Source of the DNA: Bacteroidota bacterium
Lineage (GTDB): Bacteria > Bacteroidota > Bacteroidia > Bacteroidales > Porphyromonadaceae
Length of the DNA stretch: 64,000 nt
Direction: 5' to 3'
Assembly (NCBI GenBank): GCA_023395395.1
Contig: JAEWZH010000004.1
Coordinates: 1-64,000 of the forward strand
Shown here: positions 52,350 to 62,091 of the stretch, one piece after another
Numbering within the stretch: the first letter of the stretch is position 1
How the letters are laid out: each line of letters starts with the position of its first letter
Notes under the pieces: generated by a model
Told to the model about the DNA's origin: nothing
Databases searched by the model: none
The model's input: the letters and a program-made list of their open reading frames with translations, nothing else
Made by a program: the position numbers and the translations under genes

Positions 52350-55300
52350 ATGAGATGTAAATGCTTAACTCAGACGGTTGTTCAGCTTAGTTGCGCTTTG
52401 GCACTTATTACTGGAGGAGGTACAAATCTTCTCCACGCTAATGAGGCATCAAAGGGCACAACGAGAACTATCGAACAATCCAACCTAATTACTGTCAAGG
52501 GCTCGGTTGTAGACACCAATGGTGAAGCAGTAATAGGAGCTACTGTGTTATTGGTTCAGGATCCCTCTAAGGGTATGCTGACCAATATTGACGGACAGTT
52601 TTCACTTACAAACGTACCGTCAGACGGTACGCTTCGCATTTCCTTCGTAGGGATGAAAACCATTGAGATCCCAATCAATGGCCAAACCAATATTGTCGTA
52701 ACACTACAACCAGATAACGAACTACTGGATGAAGTGGTGGTAGTGGGATACACGACACAGCGCAAAGAGAGCCTCACCGGATCACTTCAGTCCATATCCA
52801 GTGAAAAGTTGAAAGGTCTCACGACTCCAAGCGTCGAGAACCTTCTAAGCAGCAAAGCACCCGGTGTATATGTTGCACCCGGAGGTGGACAACCTGGTTC
52901 AAAGGGAGCAATCGTCATCCGAGGCAAATCGACCATCAACGGTAGTACCGACCCATTGTGGGTGGTTGATGGTGTAATTATCGGTAGCTCAGCTGGAGCA
53001 CTAAATCCATCTGATATCGAGACTATGACCGTTCTTAAGGATGCTGCTTCTACAGCCATCTATGGTTCACAGGGAGCAAACGGTGTAATTGTTGTGACGA
53101 CCAAAGCCCCCAAAGCAGACAATATTACAATCGGTCTCTCAGGGAAGGGAGGTCTGACTCGCCTCTCAAAGGGCAATCTCAGGGTAATGAATGGGGCTGA
53201 GCTTTACGATCTTTACAAAAGCTTCTCCAATCAAGAGATGGTTAAATTTCCACGTTGGAATGAAGATCTAAGAAATAGCAATTTCGACTGGTGGGACTTT
53301 GCTTCACAGACTGGTGTGATACAAGACTATACCCTCTCGCTAACCGGTGGCACCGAAAAGCTCCGTAACTTCTTGTCCGTCGGCATATATAACGAAACAG
53401 GAGCAGTAAAAGGGTATAAGTTTGAACGTTACAACTTCCTATACAAGGGTCAATTCAAACCATTCGAATGGCTTACCATCAAACCTCAGTTAATGGGGTC
53501 TTGGGGGCTAGTTAAGAACCAACAGCACTCAGTTGGTGCTATGTACTCAAACCTACCATGGGATGCTCCTTATGACTCTAATGGCAATATCGTTCCTCAT
53601 AAGAGTCAACTATGGGTAAATTCAAACTCTACCAACTACGTATACGATCTTCAGTGGAACGAAAGCTCTAGTAATAGCTATGAGTTTATGGGCAACTTTG
53701 ACTTTGATGTTAGGATTACCGATTGGCTAACCTTCGCCTCTGTCAATAACATCCGTCTATTGATGGGTGATAGTCGTTGGTACGAAGATCCTCGTTCTAG
53801 CAGTGCTATGGGTGTAAATGGTCGTATTGGCGAATACAGAAGTAAAGTGGTAAGAAGATATACCAACCAGCTATTCCGATTCAATAAGCTCATTGGTAAT
53901 CACTCTATTAACGGAATATTGGCATACGAGTTTAACGACTATCGTGGCAATGATTTGGATGCAGTTGGTATCGGATTCGTCCCTGGGTTTAAGGTATTAG
54001 ATGTTACTGCTAAACCAGAGCGGGCAAAGGGTGGTATTTCAGAGTGGGCTGTACAATCAGTTTTTGCCAACGTAAATTACTCCTATGACAATCGCTACTT
54101 AGCCCAAATATCACTTCGTAGAGATGGAGCTTCCAACTTCGGAGATAATGCCAAATATGGGAACTTCTTCTCTATCAGTGGCGGATGGAATATACACAGA
54201 GAGGCTTTCTTCAATACAGACTTTATTAACGAACTAAAGCTTAGAGCTTCTTACGGCTCTGTAGGAAATCGTCCATCATCTCTTTATCCTCAGTATGATC
54301 TATATTCTATCTCTTCATCAGCCAGCTATGATGGCGAATCAGGGATGCTTATCTCACAAATTGGCAATAAAGATCTGACTTGGGAGAAAACCTATACTAC
54401 TGGCATCGGTATCGACATTGCAATGTGGGATAGACTCCGCCTCACTTTAGATTTTTACGACAAGGATACAAGCGGCCTTCTTTACCAAGTTCCGGTCACT
54501 GGTCTCACTGGTGTAACTCAAATTTGGCGCAATGTAGGAGCAGTAAACAACAAGGGATTTGAAGCGATTCTTGGGGTAGACATCATTAAGACTGCAAATA
54601 CACTTTGGACTGTGGATGCCAACATAGGTCTTAACCGCAATAAGGTGACTAAGCTGTACGGCGTACGTGATCCTCAAACCAATCAAGTACCGCCAATCCT
54701 TCTCGGTGACGGTATTGGTATCGCAGGCTCAGCACAAAGAATCCTCCGGGAGGGTATCGACGCAGATACTTGGTACTTACCCGAATGGGCTGGCGTAAAT
54801 CCTGATAATGGAGCACCTCAATGGTATACCAACACTAAGGATGAAAATGGTAATCTCGTAAAGGAAGTAACGAGCAACTACGCCAAGGCAAATAAAACCG
54901 AGTTGGGGTCTTACAATCCTGACTTTTTCGGGGGTCTCTCATCCACCTTCAATTACAAAGGATTTGATGCAAACGTAGTATTTGGATTCTCTGTCGGTGG
55001 TGAGATTTACAACTACACTCGCTCTGAATATGACTCCGATGGTGCGTACACTGACCGCAATCAGATGAACTTGATGCCAGGTTGGAGCCGATGGACTAAG
55101 CCGGGCGATATCGCTACTCACCCACTACCAAGCTATAATAATAGTACCAACTCTCAAAAGGTATCTTCACGTTACCTCGAAGATGGTTCATTCCTAAAGA
55201 TGAGAAATCTCTCAGTGGGATATAGCTTCTCACTACCTCAGTACAACATAAAGAACTTGCGAGTATACCTCTCCGGAGAGAACCTATTTACTCTTACAAA

Positions 55301-55415
55301 GTATTCAGGTGTTGATCCTGAGTTGCCATCCTATGATGGTCGTGTAGTAGGTACCACATCTAGCGTCTACCCAAATACCCGCAAGTTTGTTTTGGGATTT
55401 GACATCACTTTCTAA
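52350..55415 (+). CDS. SusC/RagA family TonB-linked outer membrane receptor
   Basis: 1021 residues. N-terminal signal region, then a carboxypeptidase-regulatory-like domain at about 47-120 (VKGSVVDTNGEAVIGATVLL), a TonB box around 130-136 (LDEVVVVGY), a plug at about 140-255 (GVYVAPGGGQPGSKGAIVIR, STAIYGSQGANGVIVVTTKA) and a 22-strand barrel ending VLGFDITF. With the SusD partner 14 bp downstream it imports a glycan or peptide ligand. No enzyme genes accompany it, so the ligand cannot be guessed; RagAB-like peptide uptake is possible. Confidence 0.95.
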   Translation: MRCKCLTQTVVQLSCALALITGGGTNLLHANEASKGTTRTIEQSNLITVKGSVVDTNGEAVIGATVLLVQDPSKGMLTNIDGQFSLTNVPSDGTLRISFVGMKTIEIPINGQTNIVVTLQPDNELLDEVVVVGYTTQRKESLTGSLQSISSEKLKGLTTPSVENLLSSKAPGVYVAPGGGQPGSKGAIVIRGKSTINGSTDPLWVVDGVIIGSSAGALNPSDIETMTVLKDAASTAIYGSQGANGVIVVTTKAPKADNITIGLSGKGGLTRLSKGNLRVMNGAELYDLYKSFSNQEMVKFPRWNEDLRNSNFDWWDFASQTGVIQDYTLSLTGGTEKLRNFLSVGIYNETGAVKGYKFERYNFLYKGQFKPFEWLTIKPQLMGSWGLVKNQQHSVGAMYSNLPWDAPYDSNGNIVPHKSQLWVNSNSTNYVYDLQWNESSSNSYEFMGNFDFDVRITDWLTFASVNNIRLLMGDSRWYEDPRSSSAMGVNGRIGEYRSKVVRRYTNQLFRFNKLIGNHSINGILAYEFNDYRGNDLDAVGIGFVPGFKVLDVTAKPERAKGGISEWAVQSVFANVNYSYDNRYLAQISLRRDGASNFGDNAKYGNFFSISGGWNIHREAFFNTDFINELKLRASYGSVGNRPSSLYPQYDLYSISSSASYDGESGMLISQIGNKDLTWEKTYTTGIGIDIAMWDRLRLTLDFYDKDTSGLLYQVPVTGLTGVTQIWRNVGAVNNKGFEAILGVDIIKTANTLWTVDANIGLNRNKVTKLYGVRDPQTNQVPPILLGDGIGIAGSAQRILREGIDADTWYLPEWAGVNPDNGAPQWYTNTKDENGNLVKEVTSNYAKANKTELGSYNPDFFGGLSSTFNYKGFDANVVFGFSVGGEIYNYTRSEYDSDGAYTDRNQMNLMPGWSRWTKPGDIATHPLPSYNNSTNSQKVSSRYLEDGSFLKMRNLSVGYSFSLPQYNIKNLRVYLSGENLFTLTKYSGVDPELPSYDGRVVGTTSSVYPNTRKFVLGFDITF

Positions 55416-55429
55416 GCAGACAGTAAGTT

Positions 55430-57163
55430 ATGAAAAAGATTTTATATATAATAGCTACCATTGTGGCAATCGGGTTATCGGGATGTGACATAGATCGCAT
55501 GCCTCATGGGCAAATGGCATCCGGAGAGATTACCAAGGATCCCCAAAGTAATCTTACAGCTCTCCTAAATGGTGCATACGCACAAATGAAAAGCTGGAGT
55601 GATGTAATGCACCGTTGTGGTGAATATGCAGGGGACAATATCATGATTCGTGGGACTTCCACTGATGCCTTCTACGAGTTTATATCATTCTCAAGGACTG
55701 CAAATAACTATCGCCTTACTAACTTCTGGAATAGTAGCTACAAGGCAATCGCACAGAGCTCCAATATTATCAATATGATCGAGGAGGGGCAAAGCACTGA
55801 AGTAGATAATCAGTTAGGAGAAGCATACTATATACGCGGTATGATGTACTTCTATCTTGTCAGAGCTTATGGTAGACCTTATTACCAGTCTCCAGAAACC
55901 AACTTAGGAGTCCCTATCGTAAATGGGACACCCGAGGATGTTTTCCAAAAGTATCCAGACAGAGCTACAGTGGCTGAGACCTACAAACAAGTTATCAACG
56001 ACCTTAAGAAAGCAATTAGCCTGCTATCAATCGATAAGGGCAATATCTATGCTTCTCAAAATGCTGCTAAGGCACTCCTATCCAGAGTTTATCTGTATAT
56101 GAGTGGCACTTATGACAATCCAAATACCGAATACGCACAGCTGGCGCTTCAGTATGCCGATGAAGTAATCAAGTCTGGGAAATATAGCCTACTACCTCGT
56201 GAAGATTTCATGAAATACAACACCTTCACCCCAGAAAACAATGATGAGACAATCTTTGCCATCAGAAGACTTGCTTCAGAATTCTCCGGTTGGGATCACT
56301 ACTATGGTGTTGGCGGTATGTATGCCTATATCGGAGGCATGGGATGGGGCGAAATGTATGCAAGTGCAAAGTATATCGCTCTGCTTGATGAAACCGGTCG
56401 TAATGACTGGTTGAATGGGAAAATCGTAGACGCACGAGCTGCATTTATCGAGCCTCAATACACGTCAGATGCAAAGAAGGTATTCCGCTTCGTACATAAC
56501 TCGTATGACAAAAATGGAAATCATACCAACTTTAACTACGCTCAGCTTCCTCTGGAAGAGAGTGGCGGTCAGCTTTTCTGCAATGAAGAAAGAAATGGAG
56601 AGAAGAAACAATATCTGCTTACACCTGTGGACGCAAGCCAGGGAATATACTCCATAACTTACTCAGATGGCACGATATATACAGGAGTTACCGACAATTT
56701 CATTGCTCTCAATCGTGTCTACCCTATGTTCTACATTACTAAGTGCTCAAGAGAGGGTGAAGAGTCACATTTGCACTCCCCTGTTATTTCACGACTAGGT
56801 GAGATTTATCTCAATAAAGCAGAGGCTGCCGCTAAACTTGGAGATTACACCGCTGCACTACAAGCTCTTAATACCGTCAGGGAGCGTTCTCTCCCAGGCG
56901 AGGGCTACGCAGTTCTAACCAAGGATAATGCAGGCAAATTAATCGATAAAGAGCGTCAGTTAGAGCTCGCATTCCAGGCTGAGCGTAGTTATGATGTCTT
57001 CCGAAACGGAGACTCTCTGGAGCGTAAGTATCCTGGTCCACACAAGGCAATGGAAATAATTCCTGCAACTGACTATCGAGTAATATACTTTATTCCATCC
57101 GATGCTATAGACGTGTATAATAGCACAGGTAGTACACTCACTCAAAATCCGACTTCTAATTAA
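55430..57163 (+). CDS. SusD/RagB family nutrient-binding lipoprotein
   Basis: 577 residues with lipobox LSGC near residue 19. The family features are AKALLSRVYLYMSG (TPR-like, near 210), a long loop-rich middle, RLGEIYLNKAEAAAKLG near 450 and the C-terminal KERQLELAFQAERSYDVFRN block. It forms the lid over the SusC barrel. Confidence 0.94.
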   Translation: MKKILYIIATIVAIGLSGCDIDRMPHGQMASGEITKDPQSNLTALLNGAYAQMKSWSDVMHRCGEYAGDNIMIRGTSTDAFYEFISFSRTANNYRLTNFWNSSYKAIAQSSNIINMIEEGQSTEVDNQLGEAYYIRGMMYFYLVRAYGRPYYQSPETNLGVPIVNGTPEDVFQKYPDRATVAETYKQVINDLKKAISLLSIDKGNIYASQNAAKALLSRVYLYMSGTYDNPNTEYAQLALQYADEVIKSGKYSLLPREDFMKYNTFTPENNDETIFAIRRLASEFSGWDHYYGVGGMYAYIGGMGWGEMYASAKYIALLDETGRNDWLNGKIVDARAAFIEPQYTSDAKKVFRFVHNSYDKNGNHTNFNYAQLPLEESGGQLFCNEERNGEKKQYLLTPVDASQGIYSITYSDGTIYTGVTDNFIALNRVYPMFYITKCSREGEESHLHSPVISRLGEIYLNKAEAAAKLGDYTAALQALNTVRERSLPGEGYAVLTKDNAGKLIDKERQLELAFQAERSYDVFRNGDSLERKYPGPHKAMEIIPATDYRVIYFIPSDAIDVYNSTGSTLTQNPTSN

Positions 57164-57541
57164 ACCATTGGTATACAACTGAAGTCTGAGGGGAGAGTAT
57201 GTCAAGGCTCAGAATTGAAAGAAGTCGCCTTTCAAATTAAGAGTCCCCTTTATAAATAATCGAAGCAACCGCTACTATTGAGTTTTAAGCTCTTTAGTAG
57301 CGGCTGTTTTTTACAAATGAAGTTATATTCGTGGGAATAGAGTTGACCCATACGTGTAATTATTTGGTTCGTAGTTTCTTGAATGTAGGCATGAAGAATC
57401 TTTGAATTCTTCATACAAAAACAAAGACCTATAGTAAAAAACTGTTTTGCTCCCTTTTTGTCTTTACTGATAATATTCAGATATTTGATGCAGTATTTTA
57501 GGAGAGGTATTGTTATAATGATGTAGGGGGAAGCATAACGT
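57164..57541. other. Intergenic region between susD and the sigma factor operon
   Basis: About 380 bp. It contains the terminator at 57264-57312, otherwise no gene or clear promoter motif. The sigma factor ATG has GGGGGAAGC about 10 bp upstream. Confidence 0.5.
57264..57312 (+). terminator. Terminator after susD
   Basis: CAACCGCTACTA with TAGTAGCGGCTG (one mismatch) and an inner TTGAG/CTCTT, followed by TTTTTT. Confidence 0.75.
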
Positions 57542-58108
57542 ATGAGTGTCCAACACAGCGAACAATATATTGTAAAACTATTGGAGCAACGACCTGAGGA
57601 GGCTTTTCGTCTGATATACGACTTGTATGCCACCAAATTGGTTGGCATCGCCTATCGGTATATCGGTGATAAGGATGTGGCAAAGGATATTTTGCAAGAT
57701 GCTGTGTGTAGAGCTTATCAAAAGAGGGAGACTTTTAAGTATCAGCAAGTTGGTGGCCTTTGGGGGTGGCTAAAGAAGATTGTGGTGAACTTATCGCTCA
57801 ATCATCTAAAGAGCTTTGGGGTAAAAAATATGGATAGGTACGAGGAGGATAGCTACGATATTGTAGAAGAGGAGGATGATAGCATAGATATGCTAGCCGC
57901 AATTGATGGCAAAGTCCTATACGATATGATTGCGGAGCTACCGGAGGGGTATAGGATGGTATTTAATTTGTATGCGGTAGAGGGCTATAGCCATAAAGAG
58001 ATCGCTCAACAACTAGGAATAGCGGAGAGAAGCTCCTCTTCTCAATATTTCAGGGCGAAGAAACTGCTAAAGAAAAGAATAGAGCAATGGATAAGAGAAA
58101 CAAGATAG
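57542..58108 (+). CDS. ECF-type RNA polymerase sigma factor
   Basis: 188 residues. Region 2: RLIYDLYATKLVGIAYRYIG and KDVAKDILQDAVCRAYQKR (about 22-60). Region 4: LPEGYRMVFNLYAVEGYSHK, EIAQQLGIAERSSSSQYFRA (about 131-172). It probably controls its own operon. Its stop overlaps the next gene by 22 nt. Confidence 0.93.
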   Translation: MSVQHSEQYIVKLLEQRPEEAFRLIYDLYATKLVGIAYRYIGDKDVAKDILQDAVCRAYQKRETFKYQQVGGLWGWLKKIVVNLSLNHLKSFGVKNMDRYEEDSYDIVEEEDDSIDMLAAIDGKVLYDMIAELPEGYRMVFNLYAVEGYSHKEIAQQLGIAERSSSSQYFRAKKLLKKRIEQWIRETR

Positions 58109-59226
58109 AGCCAAAAGGGCAGAGCTGGGAGCAAGCTTTGCGTGATAAGCTTGATAGTTACGACTATCCTATGGGGGATCTACCTCCTTTCTCCTTACCT
58201 GATATAAAGAGTCATCGTAGGGAGTTGGCTCCTTGGTGGGTGGTGGCTACTACGGTAGCGGCTTCGCTTCTCCTTGCTGTATTGTCGCCACAAAAGTCTG
58301 TCCCAGTGATTGTCCCATCGACAACCGACGAAGTCGGGTTTACTGCTCAGTCTCCTGTAGTAGAACAACTGCCTGATGCTCCTTTACTAGCAAGTAATGA
58401 GGGAGTCGGAAGAGTTACGCTCTCGAGGCCAAATACAGAGACGGCTAGGACGACCAATATGGAACCTGACGTGGTGACGAAAGCAGAGGTCGAGCCAGTA
58501 GATGATGTAGTAGTAGTCAGTAGTGAGATACAGGTAATAGAGGATAATGTGGCACCGACTGAAAAAAGGAAAGATAAAGTTTATATTGAGCCAATCAAAC
58601 AATCAGTTGGGAGGGGATTGTCTATTGCGGTCAATGTGTCGGGGCAACCTACTAGTGGTAGAGCGGGAGGAGGAGGGGAGCCACCGATGGAGTATTCAAT
58701 ATTGGGCGTGATAGAGCGGTTTGCATCAGTAGAAGAACAGGGTTATTCGGTGAGGGAAAAGTTGCCGACAGAGGTGGGGATAACTGCTATTGTTCCTATC
58801 GCTTCCAAGCTAAGTATCGAGAGTGGATTACATTATGTACTAAGGCGATTTGAAGTGACTAGGTCGAGAACCTTCATGCCCGAACAGTATGATATGAATG
58901 TGCATCTACTAGGTATTCCGCTAGGGCTTCAATACGAGGTAGTTCATTTGGGGCGTTTGGGTTTCAATGCGTCAGCTGGTGTGTCGGGAAATCTTCCTGT
59001 GGTTGTATCTGTGCATGGCGATCAAAGAGAGGAGCAGAAGGCTCACTTTGCCCTTGATGGTTATTTGACACTTGGAGCAGACTATCGGATCTCCGAGTCG
59101 ATTGCCTTGGCTGCATCGGTGGGAGGAGCGTATGATATTATTCCGCTCAACCAACGATTGTTTGAGGATACTTCGTCTCGGCTGAGGCTGAAGATGAACG
59201 TAGGTTTGAAGTTTAGGATACAATGA
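58087..59226 (+). CDS. Membrane-anchored protein with C-terminal outer-membrane-barrel-like domain
   Basis: 379 residues. A short cytoplasmic N-terminus, one membrane helix at about 47-67 (APWWVVATTVAASLLLAVLS), a Val/Glu/Pro-rich linker to about 175, then a beta-rich domain (LGIPLGLQYEVVHLGRLGFN, ASAGVSGNLPV, LTLGADYRISESIALAASVG) ending LKFRIQ. The position behind an ECF sigma gene suggests an anti-sigma or sensor role; the barrel-like tail suggests the outer membrane. One protein with both is odd. Confidence 0.65.
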   Translation: MDKRNKIEPKGQSWEQALRDKLDSYDYPMGDLPPFSLPDIKSHRRELAPWWVVATTVAASLLLAVLSPQKSVPVIVPSTTDEVGFTAQSPVVEQLPDAPLLASNEGVGRVTLSRPNTETARTTNMEPDVVTKAEVEPVDDVVVVSSEIQVIEDNVAPTEKRKDKVYIEPIKQSVGRGLSIAVNVSGQPTSGRAGGGGEPPMEYSILGVIERFASVEEQGYSVREKLPTEVGITAIVPIASKLSIESGLHYVLRRFEVTRSRTFMPEQYDMNVHLLGIPLGLQYEVVHLGRLGFNASAGVSGNLPVVVSVHGDQREEQKAHFALDGYLTLGADYRISESIALAASVGGAYDIIPLNQRLFEDTSSRLRLKMNVGLKFRIQ

Positions 59227-59260
59227 TATATGGTTTTACTAATTTAATAATCTCAAAGCA

Positions 59261-59686
59261 ATGAAAACGAAAAGCAGCATCGTCACGTTGTTGGTTTCCC
59301 TTTGTCTGGTCTTTGGACTGACAATGTGTAAGGGAGGGGAGCAACCGCAACCAGAAAAGAAGAGGAGTATAACGCTATCTACAGAGACAATTACGCTATC
59401 GAGAGCTCAGAAAGTAAGTATGGTGTCTGTAAGGTCTACTGATGATTGGAAGAGTGATTTGGTTATCCCTATCCCTAAGGCGGATGTAGTGCTTCCTCCG
59501 TCTGTAGGTCAGAAGAAATGGGTACGCATCACTCCAGTAATCGGCAAGGCGGGAATTACTAACGTAGTTGTATCTCTGGTAGAGGAGAAGCTCCTAGATG
59601 AGTCTCCTACTGTAACCGTCAAGTTCGAATCTATGGATGGTACTTTGTCCAAGACCTTGACCGTCAAATACGATGCGAGTAAATAA
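59261..59686 (+). CDS. Small lipoprotein, possibly BACON-like
   Basis: 141 residues with lipobox LTMC near residue 23. The mature part is beta-rich with Thr/Ser repeats (ITLSTETITLSRAQKVSMVS, TPVIGKAGITNVVVSLVEE), like a single BACON/Ig-type domain. It belongs to the ECF sigma operon (34 bp after the previous gene). Function unknown. Confidence 0.6.
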   Translation: MKTKSSIVTLLVSLCLVFGLTMCKGGEQPQPEKKRSITLSTETITLSRAQKVSMVSVRSTDDWKSDLVIPIPKADVVLPPSVGQKKWVRITPVIGKAGITNVVVSLVEEKLLDESPTVTVKFESMDGTLSKTLTVKYDASK

Positions 59687-59711
59687 TCCACTGACGTAAT
59701 GCAATGAGTCT

Positions 59712-60350
59712 ATGAATACGAAAAATTTGATACGATGGATCTTGGGGAGTGCATTTCTAATTGTGCTCCTATCTAGCTGTCTTAATCTGAATAATAAACC
59801 TATAGAGGTGGAGAGATACCATATGGGAAGCGTTATGGTTAATGACAAGCACTACGAACATGTGGTTTACTTCAGCCCATTTGGGCGACCAGGTAATCCA
59901 TTTTTGAAGAGTAGTAGTAATAATAATATGATTTACTTCCCTATTCTTCTCAGTCCAGCCGGAGGGAATCAAAATACTAGTGTAGAATATGCAATCCTAC
60001 TCTGTATTGACGCAACAAACGGCATCCCTGAGCTCAATAAGCCGTATCCTATTGCTTATAATAGTTTGCTGGAGAGTGCTTCCAACTCTGACGAGATTAT
60101 GAGGCTGTTTATCAGAGAACGCTCAAAATTCTTGGTCGATGGGGCTAAAGGAATTGCTGTCGTCTACGATTATGTCAAAAGAGAGAGACGTTCGGCAAGT
60201 GGGACGGTCACCTTCACTTCATTTGACCTAGAGACCAAAAACTGTACGGGGACTTACACCCTAAAGACTGAAAATCTAAAGACTACCGCCTTGGTTTTCA
60301 GTAAAGGAACAATTGCTACAAAAATTGTCAGAGAATCCCTAATCTTGTGA
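59712..60350 (+). CDS. Lipoprotein of unknown function
   Basis: 212 residues with lipobox LSSC near residue 23. No known motif; a beta-rich mature part (HVVYFSPFGRPGNPF, YFPILLSPAGGNQN). It is the last gene of the ECF sigma group, 25 bp after the one before and ahead of a terminator. Confidence 0.6.
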   Translation: MNTKNLIRWILGSAFLIVLLSSCLNLNNKPIEVERYHMGSVMVNDKHYEHVVYFSPFGRPGNPFLKSSSNNNMIYFPILLSPAGGNQNTSVEYAILLCIDATNGIPELNKPYPIAYNSLLESASNSDEIMRLFIRERSKFLVDGAKGIAVVYDYVKRERRSASGTVTFTSFDLETKNCTGTYTLKTENLKTTALVFSKGTIATKIVRESLIL

Positions 60351-60370
60351 ATTCTTGTACTTCATTGACG

Positions 60371-60406
60371 AAAAGAGGAAAGGTGCGTGTGTACCTTTCC
60401 TCTTTT
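60371..60406 (+). terminator. Terminator of the ECF sigma operon
   Basis: 14-bp perfect stem, AAAAGAGGAAAGGT with ACCTTTCCTCTTTT (60371-60384 and 60393-60406), followed by GTTGT. Confidence 0.8.
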
Positions 60407-60557
60407 GTTGTCTATGGTCTGACAGATGTAAATACTTGTCGTGACTGTGCGTGTAAGTGTCAGGACTTTTTGCCCAATTGATTACATGGCAAGGCGATTG
60501 CACTGATAATGATGTAAACAAGATTACAAATAACTAACAATAAGAAAGGGAAAAGGT

Positions 60558-61019
60558 ATGAGACGTACAATATTTGATATGATGGATCAACTCTTCGATG
60601 ATAACTTCGTGAGACCAGTGGCAACTGTAAAGCGTAGTACTGCACCGATGCTCAACGTAATGGAGAGTGAGGATGCTTATACTCTTCAAGTGGCGGCACC
60701 TGGATTAACCAAGGAAGAGGTGTCAGTCAAACTAGATGAGGAAGAGGCACTGGTGATTTCTATTCAGAAAAAGAATGAAGAGACTAACAGTGAGGAGGAC
60801 TCCGAAAACAAGGCGGTCGCCAAGGTGGACGAGAAACCGATTCGCTATCTCCGTCGGGAATTTGCATACCAAAGCTTTGTTCAGCGGTTGTTGCTTCCCG
60901 AGAATGCAAACAAAGAGATGATTTCAGCTAAGATGGAAAATGGTATGCTGGAGGTAATCATCCCAAAGGTTAAAGAGGAGGTAAAGACTCCAATCGAACG
61001 TATGATTACGATTGGTTGA
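60558..61019 (+). CDS. Small heat shock protein, Hsp20 family
   Basis: 153 residues. Alpha-crystallin domain at about 33-140: AYTLQVAAPGLTKEEVSVKL, FVQRLLLPENANKEMISAKM and the C-terminal ENGMLEVIIPK motif. It is an ATP-independent holdase. The ATG is preceded by GGGAAAAGG. Confidence 0.93.
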   Translation: MRRTIFDMMDQLFDDNFVRPVATVKRSTAPMLNVMESEDAYTLQVAAPGLTKEEVSVKLDEEEALVISIQKKNEETNSEEDSENKAVAKVDEKPIRYLRREFAYQSFVQRLLLPENANKEMISAKMENGMLEVIIPKVKEEVKTPIERMITIG

Positions 61020-61061
61020 TTGTGATATAAGAAAGAATTGTAGGTTCATAAGTTTTGTGTG

Positions 61062-61096
61062 GGCTGCCAGGGTGAATTTCTGCCTTGGCAGCCTTT
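61062..61096 (+). terminator. Terminator after hsp20
   Basis: Stem GGCTGCCAGGG with CCTTGGCAGCC (one wobble) followed by TTTGTTG. Confidence 0.7.
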
Positions 61097-61161
61097 GTTG
61101 TTATATCTATGTTAGAAAAATGTAAATTTGTGAGGAAGTAAGTATATAATCAAATGATGAA

Positions 61162-61848
61162 ATGCAAAGACTTTTATACCTATTTGTAGCACTATTTGTG
61201 TCTGCCTTGTCTAGCGCACAAGCCTTTCTGCCTACTGATCCTATCGGTACGGTCTTGCAGTATGAAGAGACTAAGAAAGATACTGTGGAGCATTACTATT
61301 TTGTCCTTAAAGGGATTGAGAAGAGATCCGATGGCATTTGGATGGAGATAGAGCAGAAAAACAAGCTGAAAGAGAAGGGGGTAATCATGAAGCTACTCTA
61401 TAAACCGACTTCTCTGTCAATGGATATAGGGAGATTCATGATTGATGCCATAGAGATGGACAAAGATGCTGCAAGTGAGATGAGTGCAAGTGTCAGCGGA
61501 GAGTCGCTTTCGATTCCTCTACAGTACAGCAGTGAAAAGTTGCCCCTTGAGACCTCCAAAATTTCTATGAAGGTATCTCGCATCGTAACCGTTGACATAC
61601 AGATGGGGTGGAAAGAAAAAAAGATTGTGGGTTGGGAAACGCTAGACCTTCCATTGGGCAAATACGAAACCTTTCTGGTTCGAGGACGAGTGCATATAAG
61701 TGCTGGGGTAAGTATTCTGAAAAAGAACATAAATATAAACTATATCTTTTGGATTGCACCGAGAATAGGCGTGGTAAAATATCAGAGAGAGGTGTCAGAT
61801 GAAAAGAACACCTATTACTTGTCCCAAAAAACTCTGCCTCAAAGATAG
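61162..61848 (+). CDS. Secreted protein, DUF3108-like
   Basis: 228 residues with a signal peptide (LYLFVALFVSALSSAQA). The mature part is beta-rich (GTVLQYEETKKDTVEHYYFV, YKPTSLSMDIGRFM) and ends with FWIAPRIGVVKYQREVSDEK, like DUF3108/TapB-type periplasmic proteins. Its role is unknown. A TAAATTTGT at 61123-61131 may be its -7 box. Confidence 0.6.
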   Translation: MQRLLYLFVALFVSALSSAQAFLPTDPIGTVLQYEETKKDTVEHYYFVLKGIEKRSDGIWMEIEQKNKLKEKGVIMKLLYKPTSLSMDIGRFMIDAIEMDKDAASEMSASVSGESLSIPLQYSSEKLPLETSKISMKVSRIVTVDIQMGWKEKKIVGWETLDLPLGKYETFLVRGRVHISAGVSILKKNININYIFWIAPRIGVVKYQREVSDEKNTYYLSQKTLPQR

Positions 61849-62091
61849 GTATAGCATATTGTCGATTTATTAAGTGATTATTTGTTTTTAGCGGCTATTT
61901 CCTTGGCAGTTAGCTATATTTTGTGTTACTTTGTACTCACTTATTAGGGATATAATTATCCATTTCTCCCGTAAGTGATATTGGGAATCACTTTGGTGAA
62001 GTGTAACCCTGTGGATTGCCTTATTGGGCAATTAGTCCCTATTGTGACGATAATAAGGTCAAAGAATGATTCATAAAAGATTTTGAAGCAA

